Shown here in pieces: positions 51,286 to 60,993 of a DNA stretch of 64,000 nucleotides. Position 1 is the stretch's first letter. Each line of letters opens with the position of its first letter. The translations under genes were made by a program, and so were the position numbers. Under the pieces are notes generated by a model that had not been told where the DNA came from, ran no database searches, and saw nothing but the letters and a program-made list of their open reading frames with translations. Source of the DNA: ZC4RG42 sp036676355 (lineage in GTDB: Bacteria; Pseudomonadota; Gammaproteobacteria; Burkholderiales; SG8-39); assembly GCA_036676355.1 (NCBI GenBank), contig JAKFDA010000072.1:1-64000 (forward strand). The letters are read 5' to 3'.

Positions 51286-52495
51286 CGACGGGTTCGCGCT
51301 CGCGCACGAGATGCATGGTCTCACCGTCGACCATCACTTCCGCGGCGCGCGGACGCGTGTTGTAGTTGGAACTCATCGACATCCCGTACGCGCCGGCGGA
51401 CATGATGGCGAGGAGGTCGCCCTCGGCGAGCGCGAGATCGCGTCCCTTGCCGAGGAAATCGCCGCTTTCGCATACCGGGCCGACCACGTCGTACTGACGC
51501 GTCGAACCCTCACGTGGCGTGACCGGCAGAATATCGTGCCACGCTTCATATAGCGCCGGTCGCATCAGGTCGTTCATCGCTGCGTCGACCACGGCGAAAG
51601 CGCGGTCGACGTTGTGTTTCAGATATTCCACGCGAGTGAGGAGAACGCCGGCGTTGCCGACCAGCGCGCGACCGGGTTCGAGCAGCAACTTCACATTGCG
51701 GCCGCGCAACCCTTCCAGCAGCGCGGCGATATATGCGCCTGTTTCGGGCGGCACTTCGTCGCGGTAGCGAATACCCAGGCCGCCGCCGAGGTCGAGATGA
51801 TGTAACGCGATTCCCTCCGCGGCGAGGCTGTCGACGAGTTGCAATACCTTCTTCAAGGCTTCGACAAATGGTGCGGTCTCGGTGAGTTGCGAACCGATGT
51901 GGCAGTCGACGCCAACGACGTCCAGATGCGTGGACTGTGCGGCGTGGCGATAGAGCGCCGCCGCTTCGTCATACGGCACGCCGAACTTGTTTTCTTTCAG
52001 CCCGGTGGAGATGTACGGATGCGTTTTCGCATCCACATCCGGGTTCACGCGCAATGAAACCGGCGCCACGCGCTGCATCGCCGCGGCAATCTCTTCGATG
52101 CGATGCAATTCGCCGGCCGATTCCACGTTGAAGCAAAGAATGTCGGCTTCGATTGCGCGGCGGATTTCCGCAGCGCTTTTCCCGACGCCGGAGAAAACGA
52201 CTTTCCTGGCATCGCCGCCCGCCGCGAGCACACGCTCCAGCTCGCCGCCCGAAACGATGTCGAAACCGGAGCCCAGGCGCGCGAACACGTCCAGCACCGC
52301 AAGGTTGGAATTCGCCTTCATCGCATAACAGATGAGGTGATTGTGCCCGGCAAGCGGCGCGGTGAACGCTCGATAAGCCTCGGTCAACGCGCGGCGCGAA
52401 TAGACATAGCACGGCGTGCCGTAGCGCTCGGCAACCGCGTTGAGGTTGAGGGACTCGACATGAAGCGAGCCGTCGCGATATTGAAATTGCGGCAT
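51248..52495 (-). CDS. lysA: Diaminopimelate decarboxylase
   Basis: The last step of lysine synthesis, converting meso-diaminopimelate to L-lysine. It is a fold-type III PLP enzyme of 415 residues. The PLP lysine is K60 in YAMKANSNLAVL, the glycine-rich phosphate-binding stretch is LDLGGGLGIRY, and the decarboxylase motif VCESGDFLGKGRDL is intact. The start overlaps the stop of lptM (TGATG), so translation is probably coupled. It overlaps the convergent msrQ tail. Confidence 0.96.
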   Translation of the reverse strand: MPQFQYRDGSLHVESLNLNAVAERYGTPCYVYSRRALTEAYRAFTAPLAGHNHLICYAMKANSNLAVLDVFARLGSGFDIVSGGELERVLAAGGDARKVVFSGVGKSAAEIRRAIEADILCFNVESAGELHRIEEIAAAMQRVAPVSLRVNPDVDAKTHPYISTGLKENKFGVPYDEAAALYRHAAQSTHLDVVGVDCHIGSQLTETAPFVEALKKVLQLVDSLAAEGIALHHLDLGGGLGIRYRDEVPPETGAYIAALLEGLRGRNVKLLLEPGRALVGNAGVLLTRVEYLKHNVDRAFAVVDAAMNDLMRPALYEAWHDILPVTPREGSTRQYDVVGPVCESGDFLGKGRDLALAEGDLLAIMSAGAYGMSMSSNYNTRPRAAEVMVDGETMHLVREREPVATLFAGEKRLPR

Positions 52496-52623
52496 CAGCG
52501 GGTCTTTGTCTTATGATCGTCCTGCTGCTGCGGCGCCTGCGCGGGCGGCAGGTAGAGCGAGCCCTTAGAGCCGCACGCTTGAGCGCTCAATGCAAGCAGG
52601 ACAATGATCAGAATGCGGCGCAT
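52495..52623 (-). CDS. lptM: LptM/YifL-type small lipoprotein
   Basis: A 42-residue lipoprotein: a hydrophobic signal (MRRILIIVLLALSAQAC), then GSKGSLYLPPAQ, the family pattern around the modified cysteine. Known members help LptD/E assembly for LPS export. It is encoded immediately upstream of lysA, as in many proteobacteria, and divergent from cyaY with only 31 bp between, also the usual arrangement. The lipobox (AQAC) is slightly atypical. Confidence 0.85.
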   Translation of the reverse strand: MRRILIIVLLALSAQACGSKGSLYLPPAQAPQQQDDHKTKTR

Positions 52624-52654
52624 GGCGGCGTTGCCAAAAGGCGGAATCATACAC

Positions 52655-52972
52655 ATGACCGAAAGCGAGTTCAGCGACATTGCCGATGAAACCCTGGAGC
52701 GGATCGAACGGAGCGTCGAAGCGTGCGAGGTAGAGATCGATACCGAGCTGAGGGATGGCGGCGTGCTGGAACTGGAATTCGAGAACGGCAGCAAGATCAT
52801 CATCAACCGGCATGCCGTGGCGCGCGAGATCTGGGTCGCGGCGAAATCGGGCGGCTACCACTTTCGCCGCGTGGAGGGTGCCTGGCGCAATACGCGCGAC
52901 GGCGAGGAATTGTTTGCGGCGCTGGAGCGCTACATCGGCCAGCAAGCCGGCGTGCCCGTCCGGCTTGCTTAA
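52655..52972 (+). CDS. cyaY: Frataxin homologue CyaY
   Basis: An iron-binding regulator of iron-sulfur cluster assembly, 105 residues. The acidic first helix is SEFSDIADETLERIERSVEA. The beta-sheet has LELEFENGSKIIINRHAV, and EIWVAAKSGGYHF matches the family. ATG 52655 gives the standard N-terminus. It is convergent with mrcA, separated by 7 bp. Confidence 0.95.
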   Translation: MTESEFSDIADETLERIERSVEACEVEIDTELRDGGVLELEFENGSKIIINRHAVAREIWVAAKSGGYHFRRVEGAWRNTRDGEELFAALERYIGQQAGVPVRLA

Positions 52973-52979
52973 TAAACTT

Positions 52980-55298
52980 TCAGAACAACTGGTCGAGGAT
53001 TTCCTCGATGCTGCGCGAGCCGGGCGCTTCCACAGGCACGACCTGTTTAGCGGGCGGCACGTTTTCCTGGTAGAAATATTCCGTCACGGTGCTTGTGCCG
53101 TCCTGTAAGCCGGTCTCGGGGTCGATCGATAACGCGATGACGCCTTCGGGTAACGGCCGTTCGGCTTCCGGCACGCCTTTCAACGCTTCACGCATATAGC
53201 TGACCCAGATCGGCAAGGCGGCCACGCTGCCGGTTTCATGGCTGCCCAGCTTCTTCGGCTGATCGAACCCCACCCACGCGACGCCGACCAGATTCGGCTG
53301 AAAGCCGGCAAACCAGGCGTCCACGCTGTCGTTGGTGGTGCCGGTTTTGCCCGCCAGATCGCGACGCTTGAGCGTGTTCGTGCGCGCGCCGGTGCCGCGC
53401 TGCGCCACTTCCTCGAGCATCGAAGTCATCAGGAAAGCGTTGCGGCTATCGATGACCCGGAGCGATTCGTCGCCGGCGCGACTGGGCTGGGCTTCTGCCA
53501 GCACATTGCCGCGATCATCGACGATTTTTTCGATGAAGTATGGCTCGACGCGGTAGCCGCCATTGGCGAAGACGCCGTAAGCCTGCGCCATTTGCCAGGG
53601 CGTGACCGAGCCGGCGCCCAGCGCCATGGTGAGGTACGGAGGATGCCGCTCCGGCGAGAAGCCGAAACGCTGGATGTAATCCTGCGCGTACTGCGGTCCG
53701 ATCGTCTGGAGAATGCGGATGGACACCATGTTCTTCGATTTGGCGAGCGCGGTGCGCATGCGCATCGGCCCTTCGTATTTGCCGTCGTAATTCTTCGGCT
53801 CCCAGGCCTGGCCGCCGGTCATGGTCGCATCGACGACGACGGGTGCGTCATTGATGATGGTTGCGGGGGTAAACCCTTTTTCCAGTGCGGCGGAGTAAAT
53901 GAACGGCTTGAATGCGGAACCGGGCTGACGCCATGCCTGCGTGACGTGGTTGTACTTGTTGCGCCAGAAATCAAAACCGCCGACCAGTGAACGCACCGCT
54001 CCCGACTGCGGATCGACCGATATGAACGCCGCCTCCGCTTCCGGCAACTGGACAAGCTGCCATGTGCCCTTGTGGTCCTTGTAAATGCGCACGATGGCGC
54101 CGCGCCGGATTTTCTTATTGGCCGGCGCCTTGGCGCTCAACATGGCCTGGGCGAACCGCAGCCCGTCACCGGTGATGCTGACGGTCTCGCCGCCGCGGTG
54201 ATACGCGCGCACCCCCTTCGGACTCGCCTGCACCACGACTGCGGCAAGCAACCCACCGCTGTCGCCATGATTCTGCAGCGCTTCGTCGAGCGCTTCGTCC
54301 CCCGACCCTTGCGCTAACTCCACGTAGGCCTCGGGGCCGCGGTAGCCGTGGCGACGATCATAGTCCAGCAGCCCTTGGCGCAATGCCGCGACGGCCGCGC
54401 TTTGAGCGTGCGAATCCAGCGTGGTGTAAACGCGGAAGCCGCGTGTGTAGACATCGTCCGGATAGCGCTCGTACAGCACCTGGCGAACCATTTCGGCGAC
54501 GTATTCGCCGTCGGCCGGGAATTCGTCGACGTTGCGTTGCACCTTGAGTGTCTGCTGCTCGGCCTGAGCACGCTGCGCGTCGTCGATGAAACGCAGTTCG
54601 TGCATGCGTCGCAGTACATAGAGCTGGCGTTGCTTGGCGCGCTTGAAGTTCACCACCGGGTTGTAGCTCGACGGCGCTTTGGGCGTTCCCGCCAGCATGG
54701 CGGCTTCCGCGATCGAGATGTCTTTCAAGGACTTGCCGAAATAGGTTTGTGCCGCGGAGGCGAATCCGTACGCACGTTCCCCGAGGTAAATCTGATTCAG
54801 GTAGATCTCGAGGATCTGGTCCTTGCTCAGGCCGGATTCGATTTTGAAGGCCAAAAGCACCTCGTACAGCTTGCGCGTCCAGGTTTTCTCGCTGGAAAGG
54901 AAGAAGTTCCGGGCGACCTGCATCGTGATGGTGCTGGCGCCCTGTCGCTTGCCACCTGTGACAAGGTTGCTATACGCGGCTCTTATGACGCCAACATAAT
55001 CCACCCCACTATGGGTATAGAAATGTTCATCTTCGGCAGCCAGGATTGCCTGCTTCATCACCGCAGGCACTTCGTCGATGCGAACGAAGGCGCGGCGCTC
55101 CTCCCCGAATTCGCCGATCAGGGCGCCGTCGGACGTGTAGACGCGCAGTGGCACCTTGGGTTGGTAGTCGGCGAGGGCCTCGATGGACGGCAGATTGGGA
55201 TAGGCGAGCAGCAATATGAACAACACGATCAACGTTCCTACTGCTGCGAGTCCGGCCAATACGGCCAGAGGAAAGCCGACCCAACGTAACCACTTCAA
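52980..55298 (-). CDS. mrcA: Penicillin-binding protein 1A
   Basis: A bifunctional peptidoglycan synthase of the inner membrane, 772 residues. It has a transmembrane anchor (about 7-33), then a GT51 glycosyltransferase domain (about 50-230) with AAEDEHFYTHSGVD and GASTITMQVARNFF. The OB-like insert is followed by the transpeptidase domain (about 390-730), with the active-site serine in GSAFKPF, SKN in ALAKSKNMVS and KTG in LAGKTGTTND. It is divergent from pilM across 158 bp, the common betaproteobacterial arrangement. Confidence 0.95.
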   Translation of the reverse strand: MKWLRWVGFPLAVLAGLAAVGTLIVLFILLLAYPNLPSIEALADYQPKVPLRVYTSDGALIGEFGEERRAFVRIDEVPAVMKQAILAAEDEHFYTHSGVDYVGVIRAAYSNLVTGGKRQGASTITMQVARNFFLSSEKTWTRKLYEVLLAFKIESGLSKDQILEIYLNQIYLGERAYGFASAAQTYFGKSLKDISIAEAAMLAGTPKAPSSYNPVVNFKRAKQRQLYVLRRMHELRFIDDAQRAQAEQQTLKVQRNVDEFPADGEYVAEMVRQVLYERYPDDVYTRGFRVYTTLDSHAQSAAVAALRQGLLDYDRRHGYRGPEAYVELAQGSGDEALDEALQNHGDSGGLLAAVVVQASPKGVRAYHRGGETVSITGDGLRFAQAMLSAKAPANKKIRRGAIVRIYKDHKGTWQLVQLPEAEAAFISVDPQSGAVRSLVGGFDFWRNKYNHVTQAWRQPGSAFKPFIYSAALEKGFTPATIINDAPVVVDATMTGGQAWEPKNYDGKYEGPMRMRTALAKSKNMVSIRILQTIGPQYAQDYIQRFGFSPERHPPYLTMALGAGSVTPWQMAQAYGVFANGGYRVEPYFIEKIVDDRGNVLAEAQPSRAGDESLRVIDSRNAFLMTSMLEEVAQRGTGARTNTLKRRDLAGKTGTTNDSVDAWFAGFQPNLVGVAWVGFDQPKKLGSHETGSVAALPIWVSYMREALKGVPEAERPLPEGVIALSIDPETGLQDGTSTVTEYFYQENVPPAKQVVPVEAPGSRSIEEILDQLF

Positions 55299-55388
55299 TG
55301 GACAGTTCTTTCGTTCGAGGGCGAGGGCGGATTATAGGCGGGCGGGATCGTGGGTAAACGTGAAAAACTGCAGCGACCGATCCAGTGC

Positions 55389-55418
55389 TTGTTGCTAGGA
55401 TTTAAACCAAACTATATA
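55389..55418 (+). promoter_or_regulatory. Candidate promoter of pilMNOPQ
   Basis: TTGTTG (55389-55394), an 18-bp spacer and TATATA (55413-55418) in an AT-rich island (about 55395-55450) that stands out from the GC-rich surroundings, about 40 bp before the pilM start. Confidence 0.45.
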
Positions 55419-55456
55419 AATCACACATAATTGTTTGATGTATAAGGGGATTTCGC

Positions 55457-56530
55457 TTGCGACTCGATATCTTTAAACCAAAGGCTCCGCCGATCTTCGG
55501 GATGGACATCAGTTCATCATCCGTAAAGATGGTGGAACTGGCGGAGGTGGCGAAGGGTGGCAGGCGTGTCGAACGCTACGCGATCGAGCCCCTCCCGCGC
55601 GATGCCATGCTCGACGGCAACATCGCCAATCTCGAAGCGGTCGCGGAAGCCGTACGACGAGCCTGGAAACGTCTGGCTACGCGCACGAAACACTGTGCGT
55701 TGGCGTTGCCGACCGCCGCGGTCATTACCAAGAAAATCATCGTGCCCGCCGGCCTGCGCGAGCAGGAACTGGAAATTCAGGTCGAAAGCGAGGCAAACCA
55801 ATACATCCCCTTCGCGCTGGAGGAAGTGAATCTCGACTTCCAGGTGATCGGCCCGGCACCGTCCGGGCCGGATGAGGTGGAAGTGCTGATCGCCGCCTCG
55901 CGCAAGGAGAAGGTCGAGGATCGCGTCGCGGTCGCCGAGGCGGCCGGCCTCAAGGCCACCGTGATGGATGTCGAATCCTTCGCGCTGCAAACCGCCTTCG
56001 ATCTGATTCGTCAGCAGTTGCCGAACGAGGGACTGGATCAGAACGTCGCGGTCGTGGATATCGGCGCGCTCGTTACGCATATCACCGTGGTGCGCAATGA
56101 TGAAGCAGTCTACGCGCGCGAACAGGCTTTCGGCGGCAATCAACTGACCCAGGATATCGCGCGCCAGTACGCGTTGCCGACCGATGAAGCGGAGGTCGCC
56201 AAGCGAACAGGCGGTCTGCCGGACAGTTATGAAGCGGAAGTGCTGCGTCCGTTCATGGAAAACTGCGCGGGCGAGATCCAGCGCGCGATGCAGTTCTTCT
56301 TCACTTCCACGCAGTACAACAGCATCGAACACATTCTGTTGACCGGTGGTACCGCAACTTTGGCCGGGTTGGACGAAGTCGTCAGCTCCCGTACCCGCGT
56401 CAATACGCTGATCGCCAATCCGTTCGCGAACATGCAGGTTTCGCCGCACGTACAGCTCAAAAAGCTGATGGAAGACGCGCCGGCGCTGATGATCGCCTGC
56501 GGTCTGGCGCTACGGAGGTTCGACGCATGA
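55457..56530 (+). CDS. pilM: Type IV pilus assembly protein PilM
   Basis: A cytoplasmic actin-like ATPase of the pilus alignment complex, 357 residues. It starts LDIFKPKAPPIFGMDISSSS and has the phosphate loops MDISSSSVKM and VVDIGALVTHI, plus the conserved LLTGGTATLAGLDE near the C-terminus. It binds the N-terminal tail of PilN. The start is TTG 55457, supported by AAGGGGA (55444-55450) six bases upstream. Its stop overlaps pilN (ATGA). Confidence 0.95.
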   Translation: MRLDIFKPKAPPIFGMDISSSSVKMVELAEVAKGGRRVERYAIEPLPRDAMLDGNIANLEAVAEAVRRAWKRLATRTKHCALALPTAAVITKKIIVPAGLREQELEIQVESEANQYIPFALEEVNLDFQVIGPAPSGPDEVEVLIAASRKEKVEDRVAVAEAAGLKATVMDVESFALQTAFDLIRQQLPNEGLDQNVAVVDIGALVTHITVVRNDEAVYAREQAFGGNQLTQDIARQYALPTDEAEVAKRTGGLPDSYEAEVLRPFMENCAGEIQRAMQFFFTSTQYNSIEHILLTGGTATLAGLDEVVSSRTRVNTLIANPFANMQVSPHVQLKKLMEDAPALMIACGLALRRFDA

Positions 56531-57129
56531 TACGTATCAACCTCCTGCCCCACCGCGAGGAGCGACGCAAGGCGCAGCGCCGGCAACTCGGCGTGCTCGC
56601 CGTCGGCGTGGTCTGCGTCGGCGTCGCGCTCACCCTGCTGATCCACGGTGTCATAGCGGGTTATCTATCGGTCCAGAACGATCGTAACGACTATCTCAAA
56701 CGCGCCAACGCCGGCCTCGACAAGGAAATTTCCGAAATCAAGCGGCTGAAGGACGAGATCCAGGCGCTGCTGTCGCGCAAGCAGATTATCGAAACGCTGC
56801 AGAGCGACCGTACGCGCCCGGTACTGCTGCTCGAACAGCTCGTGAAGCAGACGCCGGACGGCATTTATCTCAAATCGCTCAAGCAGGACGGTTTGAAGGT
56901 GAACGTCACAGGCTACGCACAGTCGAGCGCGCGCGTATCCATGTTCATGCGCAACCTTCAGGCGACGGACATCGTCGAGAACTCGGCCACTTCGCCGCAA
57001 CTGGTCGAAATCAAGGCAAGCACCGTGAATAGCCGACGCCTGGCGGAATTCAATCTGAATTTTTCGCTGAAACGCGCCGTGGCCGACGAAGAAGCGAAGC
57101 CGGTTGCGGCAGCGGCGAAGAAGGGCTGA
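56527..57129 (+). CDS. pilN: Type IV pilus assembly protein PilN
   Basis: A bitopic inner-membrane protein of the alignment complex, 200 residues. The short cytoplasmic N-terminus IRINLLPHREERRKAQRRQ is the PilM-binding motif. A single membrane helix lies at about 22-44. A periplasmic coiled coil and a ferredoxin-like domain follow (IYLKSLKQDGLKVNVTGYAQ). It heterodimerises with PilO, encoded 5 bp downstream. Confidence 0.95.
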   Translation: MIRINLLPHREERRKAQRRQLGVLAVGVVCVGVALTLLIHGVIAGYLSVQNDRNDYLKRANAGLDKEISEIKRLKDEIQALLSRKQIIETLQSDRTRPVLLLEQLVKQTPDGIYLKSLKQDGLKVNVTGYAQSSARVSMFMRNLQATDIVENSATSPQLVEIKASTVNSRRLAEFNLNFSLKRAVADEEAKPVAAAAKKG

Positions 57130-57134
57130 CGACG

Positions 57135-57773
57135 ATGAGAGCCTTGTTAGATCAGTTTCAGAATCTCGATACCAGCGATCCGGGCACATGGCCGACGGCG
57201 CCCAAGGTGGTGCTGTTGCTCGGCCTGCTCGCCGGCATTCTCGTATTGGCCTACTTCCTCGACTGGCAGGGGCAAATCCAGGAACTCGACGCCGGCAAGC
57301 AGCAGGAAGCGCAGCTCAAACAGGATTACGTCAACAAGAAGCGCCAGGCCGTCAACATCGAACTCTATCGCCAGCAGTTGCGCGAGATCGACAGCTCATT
57401 CGGCGCCCTGCTCAAGCAGTTGCCGAATAAGTCGCAGATGGAAGCGTTGATCGTCGACATCAACCAGGCGGGTCTGGGTCGCGGTCTGCAGTTCGAGTTG
57501 TTCAAGCCGGCGCCGCAGGAAACGGTGAAGGAGTTCTATGCGGAGTTGCCGATTACCGTGAAAGTGACCGGTCAGTATCACGACATGGGCGCGTTCGCGA
57601 GCGACGTAAGTCAGTTGTCGCGCATCGTGACGCTCAACAACCTGGTGCTTGCGGTGGATAAGGCCGGTGGACTGAAACTCGACGCGATCGCCAAGACATT
57701 TCGTTACCTGGATGATGAAGAGCTTGCTGCGCAGCGGAAGCCGGCCAAAACCAAAAAGAAGGCTAAAAAATGA
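57135..57773 (+). CDS. pilO: Type IV pilus assembly protein PilO
   Basis: The PilN partner in the inner-membrane alignment complex, 212 residues. It has one membrane helix (about 24-44, KVVLLLGLLAGILVLAYFLD), a periplasmic coiled coil (about 45-95), then a ferredoxin-like domain containing ELPITVKVTGQYHDMGAFAS. The lysine-rich tail (KPAKTKKKAKK) is an odd extension. The stop overlaps pilP (ATGA). Confidence 0.94.
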   Translation: MRALLDQFQNLDTSDPGTWPTAPKVVLLLGLLAGILVLAYFLDWQGQIQELDAGKQQEAQLKQDYVNKKRQAVNIELYRQQLREIDSSFGALLKQLPNKSQMEALIVDINQAGLGRGLQFELFKPAPQETVKEFYAELPITVKVTGQYHDMGAFASDVSQLSRIVTLNNLVLAVDKAGGLKLDAIAKTFRYLDDEELAAQRKPAKTKKKAKK

Positions 57774-58300
57774 AACAGCTTTCGATCTTACTGGCGGCGC
57801 TTCTGTTGTTTGGATGCGATGGCGGCGAGCAGCGTCAGTTGCAGGCGGAACTGGATGGGTTGAGCAAGGATCTGCGTGGAAAGGTGCAGCCTCTGCCGGT
57901 GGTGAAGCCGTACGAGCCGGCATCGTATGCGGCCTTCGAACTGCCAGATCCTTTCGGGCCGGCGAAGATCGCTTTGGCGACGAATGCCAAGAGCGGTGCC
58001 AGCAGCGGCATTCAGCCGGATCTGGATCGCCCCAAGGAGCCGCTGGAGTCGTATGCCATCGAGACACTCAAGATGGTCGGGGTGCTGCGGCAGCAAAAAC
58101 GAACCTTTGCCCTGGTTAAAGCCGATGCGGGTCTCTACAGAGTGAGCCCCGGTAATTACATGGGCCAGAATTTTGGCCTTATCACAGCGATCAACGAAAC
58201 CGAAATCACGTTGAAAGAGCTCGTACAGGACGCGGCCGGTGATTGGACCGAACGCGAAAGTAGCCTGCAACTGCAGGAAGCGGAGGGTAACAACAAATGA
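57770..58300 (+). CDS. pilP: Type IV pilus assembly lipoprotein PilP
   Basis: A periplasmic lipoprotein linking PilNO to the PilQ secretin, 176 residues. The signal peptide ends in lipobox LLFGC (Cys16). A flexible region follows, with DPFGPAKIAL. The C-terminal beta-domain has LKMVGVLRQQKRTFALVKAD and YRVSPGNYMGQNFG, the conserved core of the family. The stop overlaps pilQ (ATGA). Confidence 0.95.
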   Translation: MKQLSILLAALLLFGCDGGEQRQLQAELDGLSKDLRGKVQPLPVVKPYEPASYAAFELPDPFGPAKIALATNAKSGASSGIQPDLDRPKEPLESYAIETLKMVGVLRQQKRTFALVKADAGLYRVSPGNYMGQNFGLITAINETEITLKELVQDAAGDWTERESSLQLQEAEGNNK

Positions 58301-60384
58301 AGGCCGTAACATTAACCAAAGCGTTCCTGATCGCGCTCGCGTCCTCGGTGCTGCTGCCTTTCGCCGCTGCCGCGAACAGCGACCAGAACAGCATTGACGC
58401 CGTGGATGTAGTGAACAACGGCGGCAACCTGGTGGTCCGCGTGACGATGAAACAACCGCTCGACCGGCTTCCCGCGAGCTTCAGTGTCGTGTCGCCGCCT
58501 CGTATTGCGTTCGATTTCCCGAATACCGGGAGCACGCTCCCGGCAAACAATCAGGAAGTCAATCAGGGCGATCTGCGCAGTTATACGATCGTGCAGGTCG
58601 GCGAGCGAGCGCGCATGGTGCTCAATCTCGGCGCCGCGATGACGCAGCAGGCGCGGGTCGATGGCAAGACGCTCAGTATCGCGCTTGCGCCGACTGTCAA
58701 ACCGACCTCGCAAGCCGCGGCGCGCTTTGCCGAAAGCACCAGCGCAGCCAAGCATGCAGTGAAGGGTGTCGACTTCCGACGCGGCAACGCGGGCGAAGGC
58801 CGTATCGTCGTCGATCTATCCGATGCGGATACCGGGATCGATATCCGCACGCAGGGGAACAGTGTGGTCGTCGATTTCCTGAAAACGACACTGCCGGACA
58901 ATTTGCGCAAACGCCTCGATGTTGCCGACTTCGGTACGCCGGTTTCGAGCGTGAAGGCTTTCGAACAGGGCGGCAACGCGCGCCTGGTGATCGAGCCGAC
59001 CGGTCTGTGGGAACACAACGCCTATCAGACCGACAATCAGTTCGTGGTCGAGATCAAGCCGGTGCAGTACGACCCGAACAAGCTCGTGCAAGGCACCAAA
59101 GGCGGCTATAAGGGCGAGAAACTCTCACTCAATTTCCAGAACGTCGAAGTGCGCAGCGTCCTCAACGTCATTGCCGACTTCACCGATCTGAACATCATCA
59201 CCAGCGATACGGTGCAAGGCAATCTGACGTTGCGGCTGAAGGACGTGCCGTGGGATCAGGCGCTCGACATCATCATGCAGACGCGCGGCCTCGACATGCG
59301 CAAGAACGGCAACGTGGTGTGGATCGCGCCGCGCGACGAACTGGCCACGAAAGAGAAGCTGGAGCATGAAGCGCGGCAGCAGATCTCGGAGCTCGAGCCG
59401 CTTCGCACAGAGACGTTCCATCTCAATTACACCAAGGCCGAAGCGCTGTCGAAAATCCTGACAGACGACAAGCAGCGCATTCTGTCGAAACGCGGCAGCG
59501 CGGTATGGGATCCGCGCACGAATATTGTCTTCATCCAAGATATTCCGTCCCGACTCGAAGAAATCCGCAAGATCATCACGGTCACCGATATTCCGGTGCG
59601 GCAGGTGATGATCGAGGCACGCATCGTGGAGGCGAACGATAAATTCAGTCGTACGCTGGGCGCGCGTCTGGGCTATCACGTCGGGCCGACAGCCGGCGGC
59701 AAAGGCCGTCTCGGCGGTGCGTTGGCCGACACGGGGTTCCATACTGGGCAGACTGCGACGGAACCGGACTTCATTCGCGATTCGCTCAGCGTTAATCTGC
59801 CCGCGACCGGCGTGGAATCCGGCGCCCAGGCGGGACAGTTCTCCTTCGTGCTGTTCAACAAAGGCATGAGCCGCTTCCTCAACCTCGAACTGAGCGCTTT
59901 GGAGTCGGACGGCAAAGGGAAGATCATTTCCAGTCCGCGTGTCGTGACAGCCAATCAGGTCGAGGCGCTGATCGAGCAGGGCACCGAACTGCCTTATCAG
60001 CAGGCGACGTCCAGCGGCGCGACGAGTGTGTCGTTCCGCAAAGCGAACCTGGCCCTGAAAGTCACGCCCCAGATCACGCCGGACGGTAACGTGATCATGG
60101 AAGTCGACGTCAACAAAGATGCGGTTGGCGTCCAGACTTCCGCCGGCTTTGCCATCGACACCAAGCACGTCAAAACCTCGGTGCTGGTGGAAAACGGCGG
60201 CACGGTCGTGATCGGCGGAATCTATAGCCAGGAGGAGCGCAATCAGGTCAACAAGGTGCCGCTGCTCGGCGATCTGCCGGGCGTGGGTAATCTATTCCGC
60301 AACACCTTCAGGCAGGACAATAAGACCGAGTTGCTGGTGTTCCTCACGCCGCGCATCATCGAGGAGCGGGTGAGCGTGCGCTGA
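58297..60384 (+). CDS. pilQ: Type IV pilus secretin PilQ
   Basis: Forms the outer-membrane channel for the pilus, 695 residues. It has a signal peptide (1-27), two AMIN domains that bind peptidoglycan (about 30-130 and 150-260), an STN/N0 domain with ISLNFQNVEVRSVLNVIADF-like sequence near 275, an N1 domain, and a C-terminal secretin domain with VEALIEQGTELPYQ and VPLLGDLPGVGNLFRN. It ends the pil operon and is followed by a strong terminator. Confidence 0.96.
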   Translation: MKAVTLTKAFLIALASSVLLPFAAAANSDQNSIDAVDVVNNGGNLVVRVTMKQPLDRLPASFSVVSPPRIAFDFPNTGSTLPANNQEVNQGDLRSYTIVQVGERARMVLNLGAAMTQQARVDGKTLSIALAPTVKPTSQAAARFAESTSAAKHAVKGVDFRRGNAGEGRIVVDLSDADTGIDIRTQGNSVVVDFLKTTLPDNLRKRLDVADFGTPVSSVKAFEQGGNARLVIEPTGLWEHNAYQTDNQFVVEIKPVQYDPNKLVQGTKGGYKGEKLSLNFQNVEVRSVLNVIADFTDLNIITSDTVQGNLTLRLKDVPWDQALDIIMQTRGLDMRKNGNVVWIAPRDELATKEKLEHEARQQISELEPLRTETFHLNYTKAEALSKILTDDKQRILSKRGSAVWDPRTNIVFIQDIPSRLEEIRKIITVTDIPVRQVMIEARIVEANDKFSRTLGARLGYHVGPTAGGKGRLGGALADTGFHTGQTATEPDFIRDSLSVNLPATGVESGAQAGQFSFVLFNKGMSRFLNLELSALESDGKGKIISSPRVVTANQVEALIEQGTELPYQQATSSGATSVSFRKANLALKVTPQITPDGNVIMEVDVNKDAVGVQTSAGFAIDTKHVKTSVLVENGGTVVIGGIYSQEERNQVNKVPLLGDLPGVGNLFRNTFRQDNKTELLVFLTPRIIEERVSVR

Positions 60385-60402
60385 GCCTGCAGCGCCCAAC
60401 GG

Positions 60403-60433
60403 AAGCCGGGCAATGCCCGGCTTTCTTTTTTTC
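60403..60433 (+). terminator. Intrinsic terminator after pilQ
   Basis: A nine-base perfect stem AAGCCGGGC / GCCCGGCTT with loop AAT, then TCTTTTTTT. It separates the pil operon from aroKB. Confidence 0.92.
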
Positions 60434-60459
60434 TGCCTTTGCCCCGTTACAATGCGGCC

Positions 60460-60993
60460 ATGCGCAACAGCCGCAACATTTACCTGGTGGGATTGATGGG
60501 GGCCGGAAAAACGACCCTCGGGAGACAGCTTGCCCGTAGGCTGGAAAAACCCTTTTACGATTCGGATCAGGAGATCGAGGCGCGCACGGGTGTGAGGGTT
60601 CCGGTGATTTTTGAGATCGAAGGAGAGGCGGGTTTTCGTGCGCGCGAGGCGGATGCGATCGAGCGCCTGACCGGACTGGACAATATCGTGCTGGCGACCG
60701 GCGGTGGGGTGGTACTCGATCCGCTCAACCGGGAGCGGCTCAGCTCGCGCGGATTTGTGGTCTACCTGCACGGGCATCCGCGCGATCTGTGGCAGCGCAC
60801 CCGCAATGACAAATCCCGTCCGTTGCTCCGCACGGCCGACCCGCTGGCGAAGTTGAGGGAATTGTATGAAGTCCGCGACCCGCTCTACCGGGCGACCGCC
60901 GACCTTGTTATGGACACCGGCCGCCAGAGTGTCGTGTCCTTGTTGCGTGACCTCCTGCTGTTACTGCCTGAAGAATGCAAACTATCCGCGTAG
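60460..60993 (+). CDS. aroK: Shikimate kinase
   Basis: Phosphorylates shikimate in aromatic amino acid synthesis, 177 residues. Walker A is GLMGAGKTTLGR, the substrate-binding DSDQEIEARTG follows, then GEAGFRAREAD, and the lid has RNDKSRPLL. ATG 60460 is chosen; an upstream in-frame TTG adds seven unlikely residues. A TACAAT box lies at 60448-60453, very near the start. It overlaps aroB by 19 bp. Confidence 0.95.
   Translation: MRNSRNIYLVGLMGAGKTTLGRQLARRLEKPFYDSDQEIEARTGVRVPVIFEIEGEAGFRAREADAIERLTGLDNIVLATGGGVVLDPLNRERLSSRGFVVYLHGHPRDLWQRTRNDKSRPLLRTADPLAKLRELYEVRDPLYRATADLVMDTGRQSVVSLLRDLLLLLPEECKLSA

Noticed and set aside
60448..60453. TACAAT as an aroK promoter
   Set aside because: The matching -35 position falls in the T-run of the pilQ terminator and the transcript would have almost no leader.
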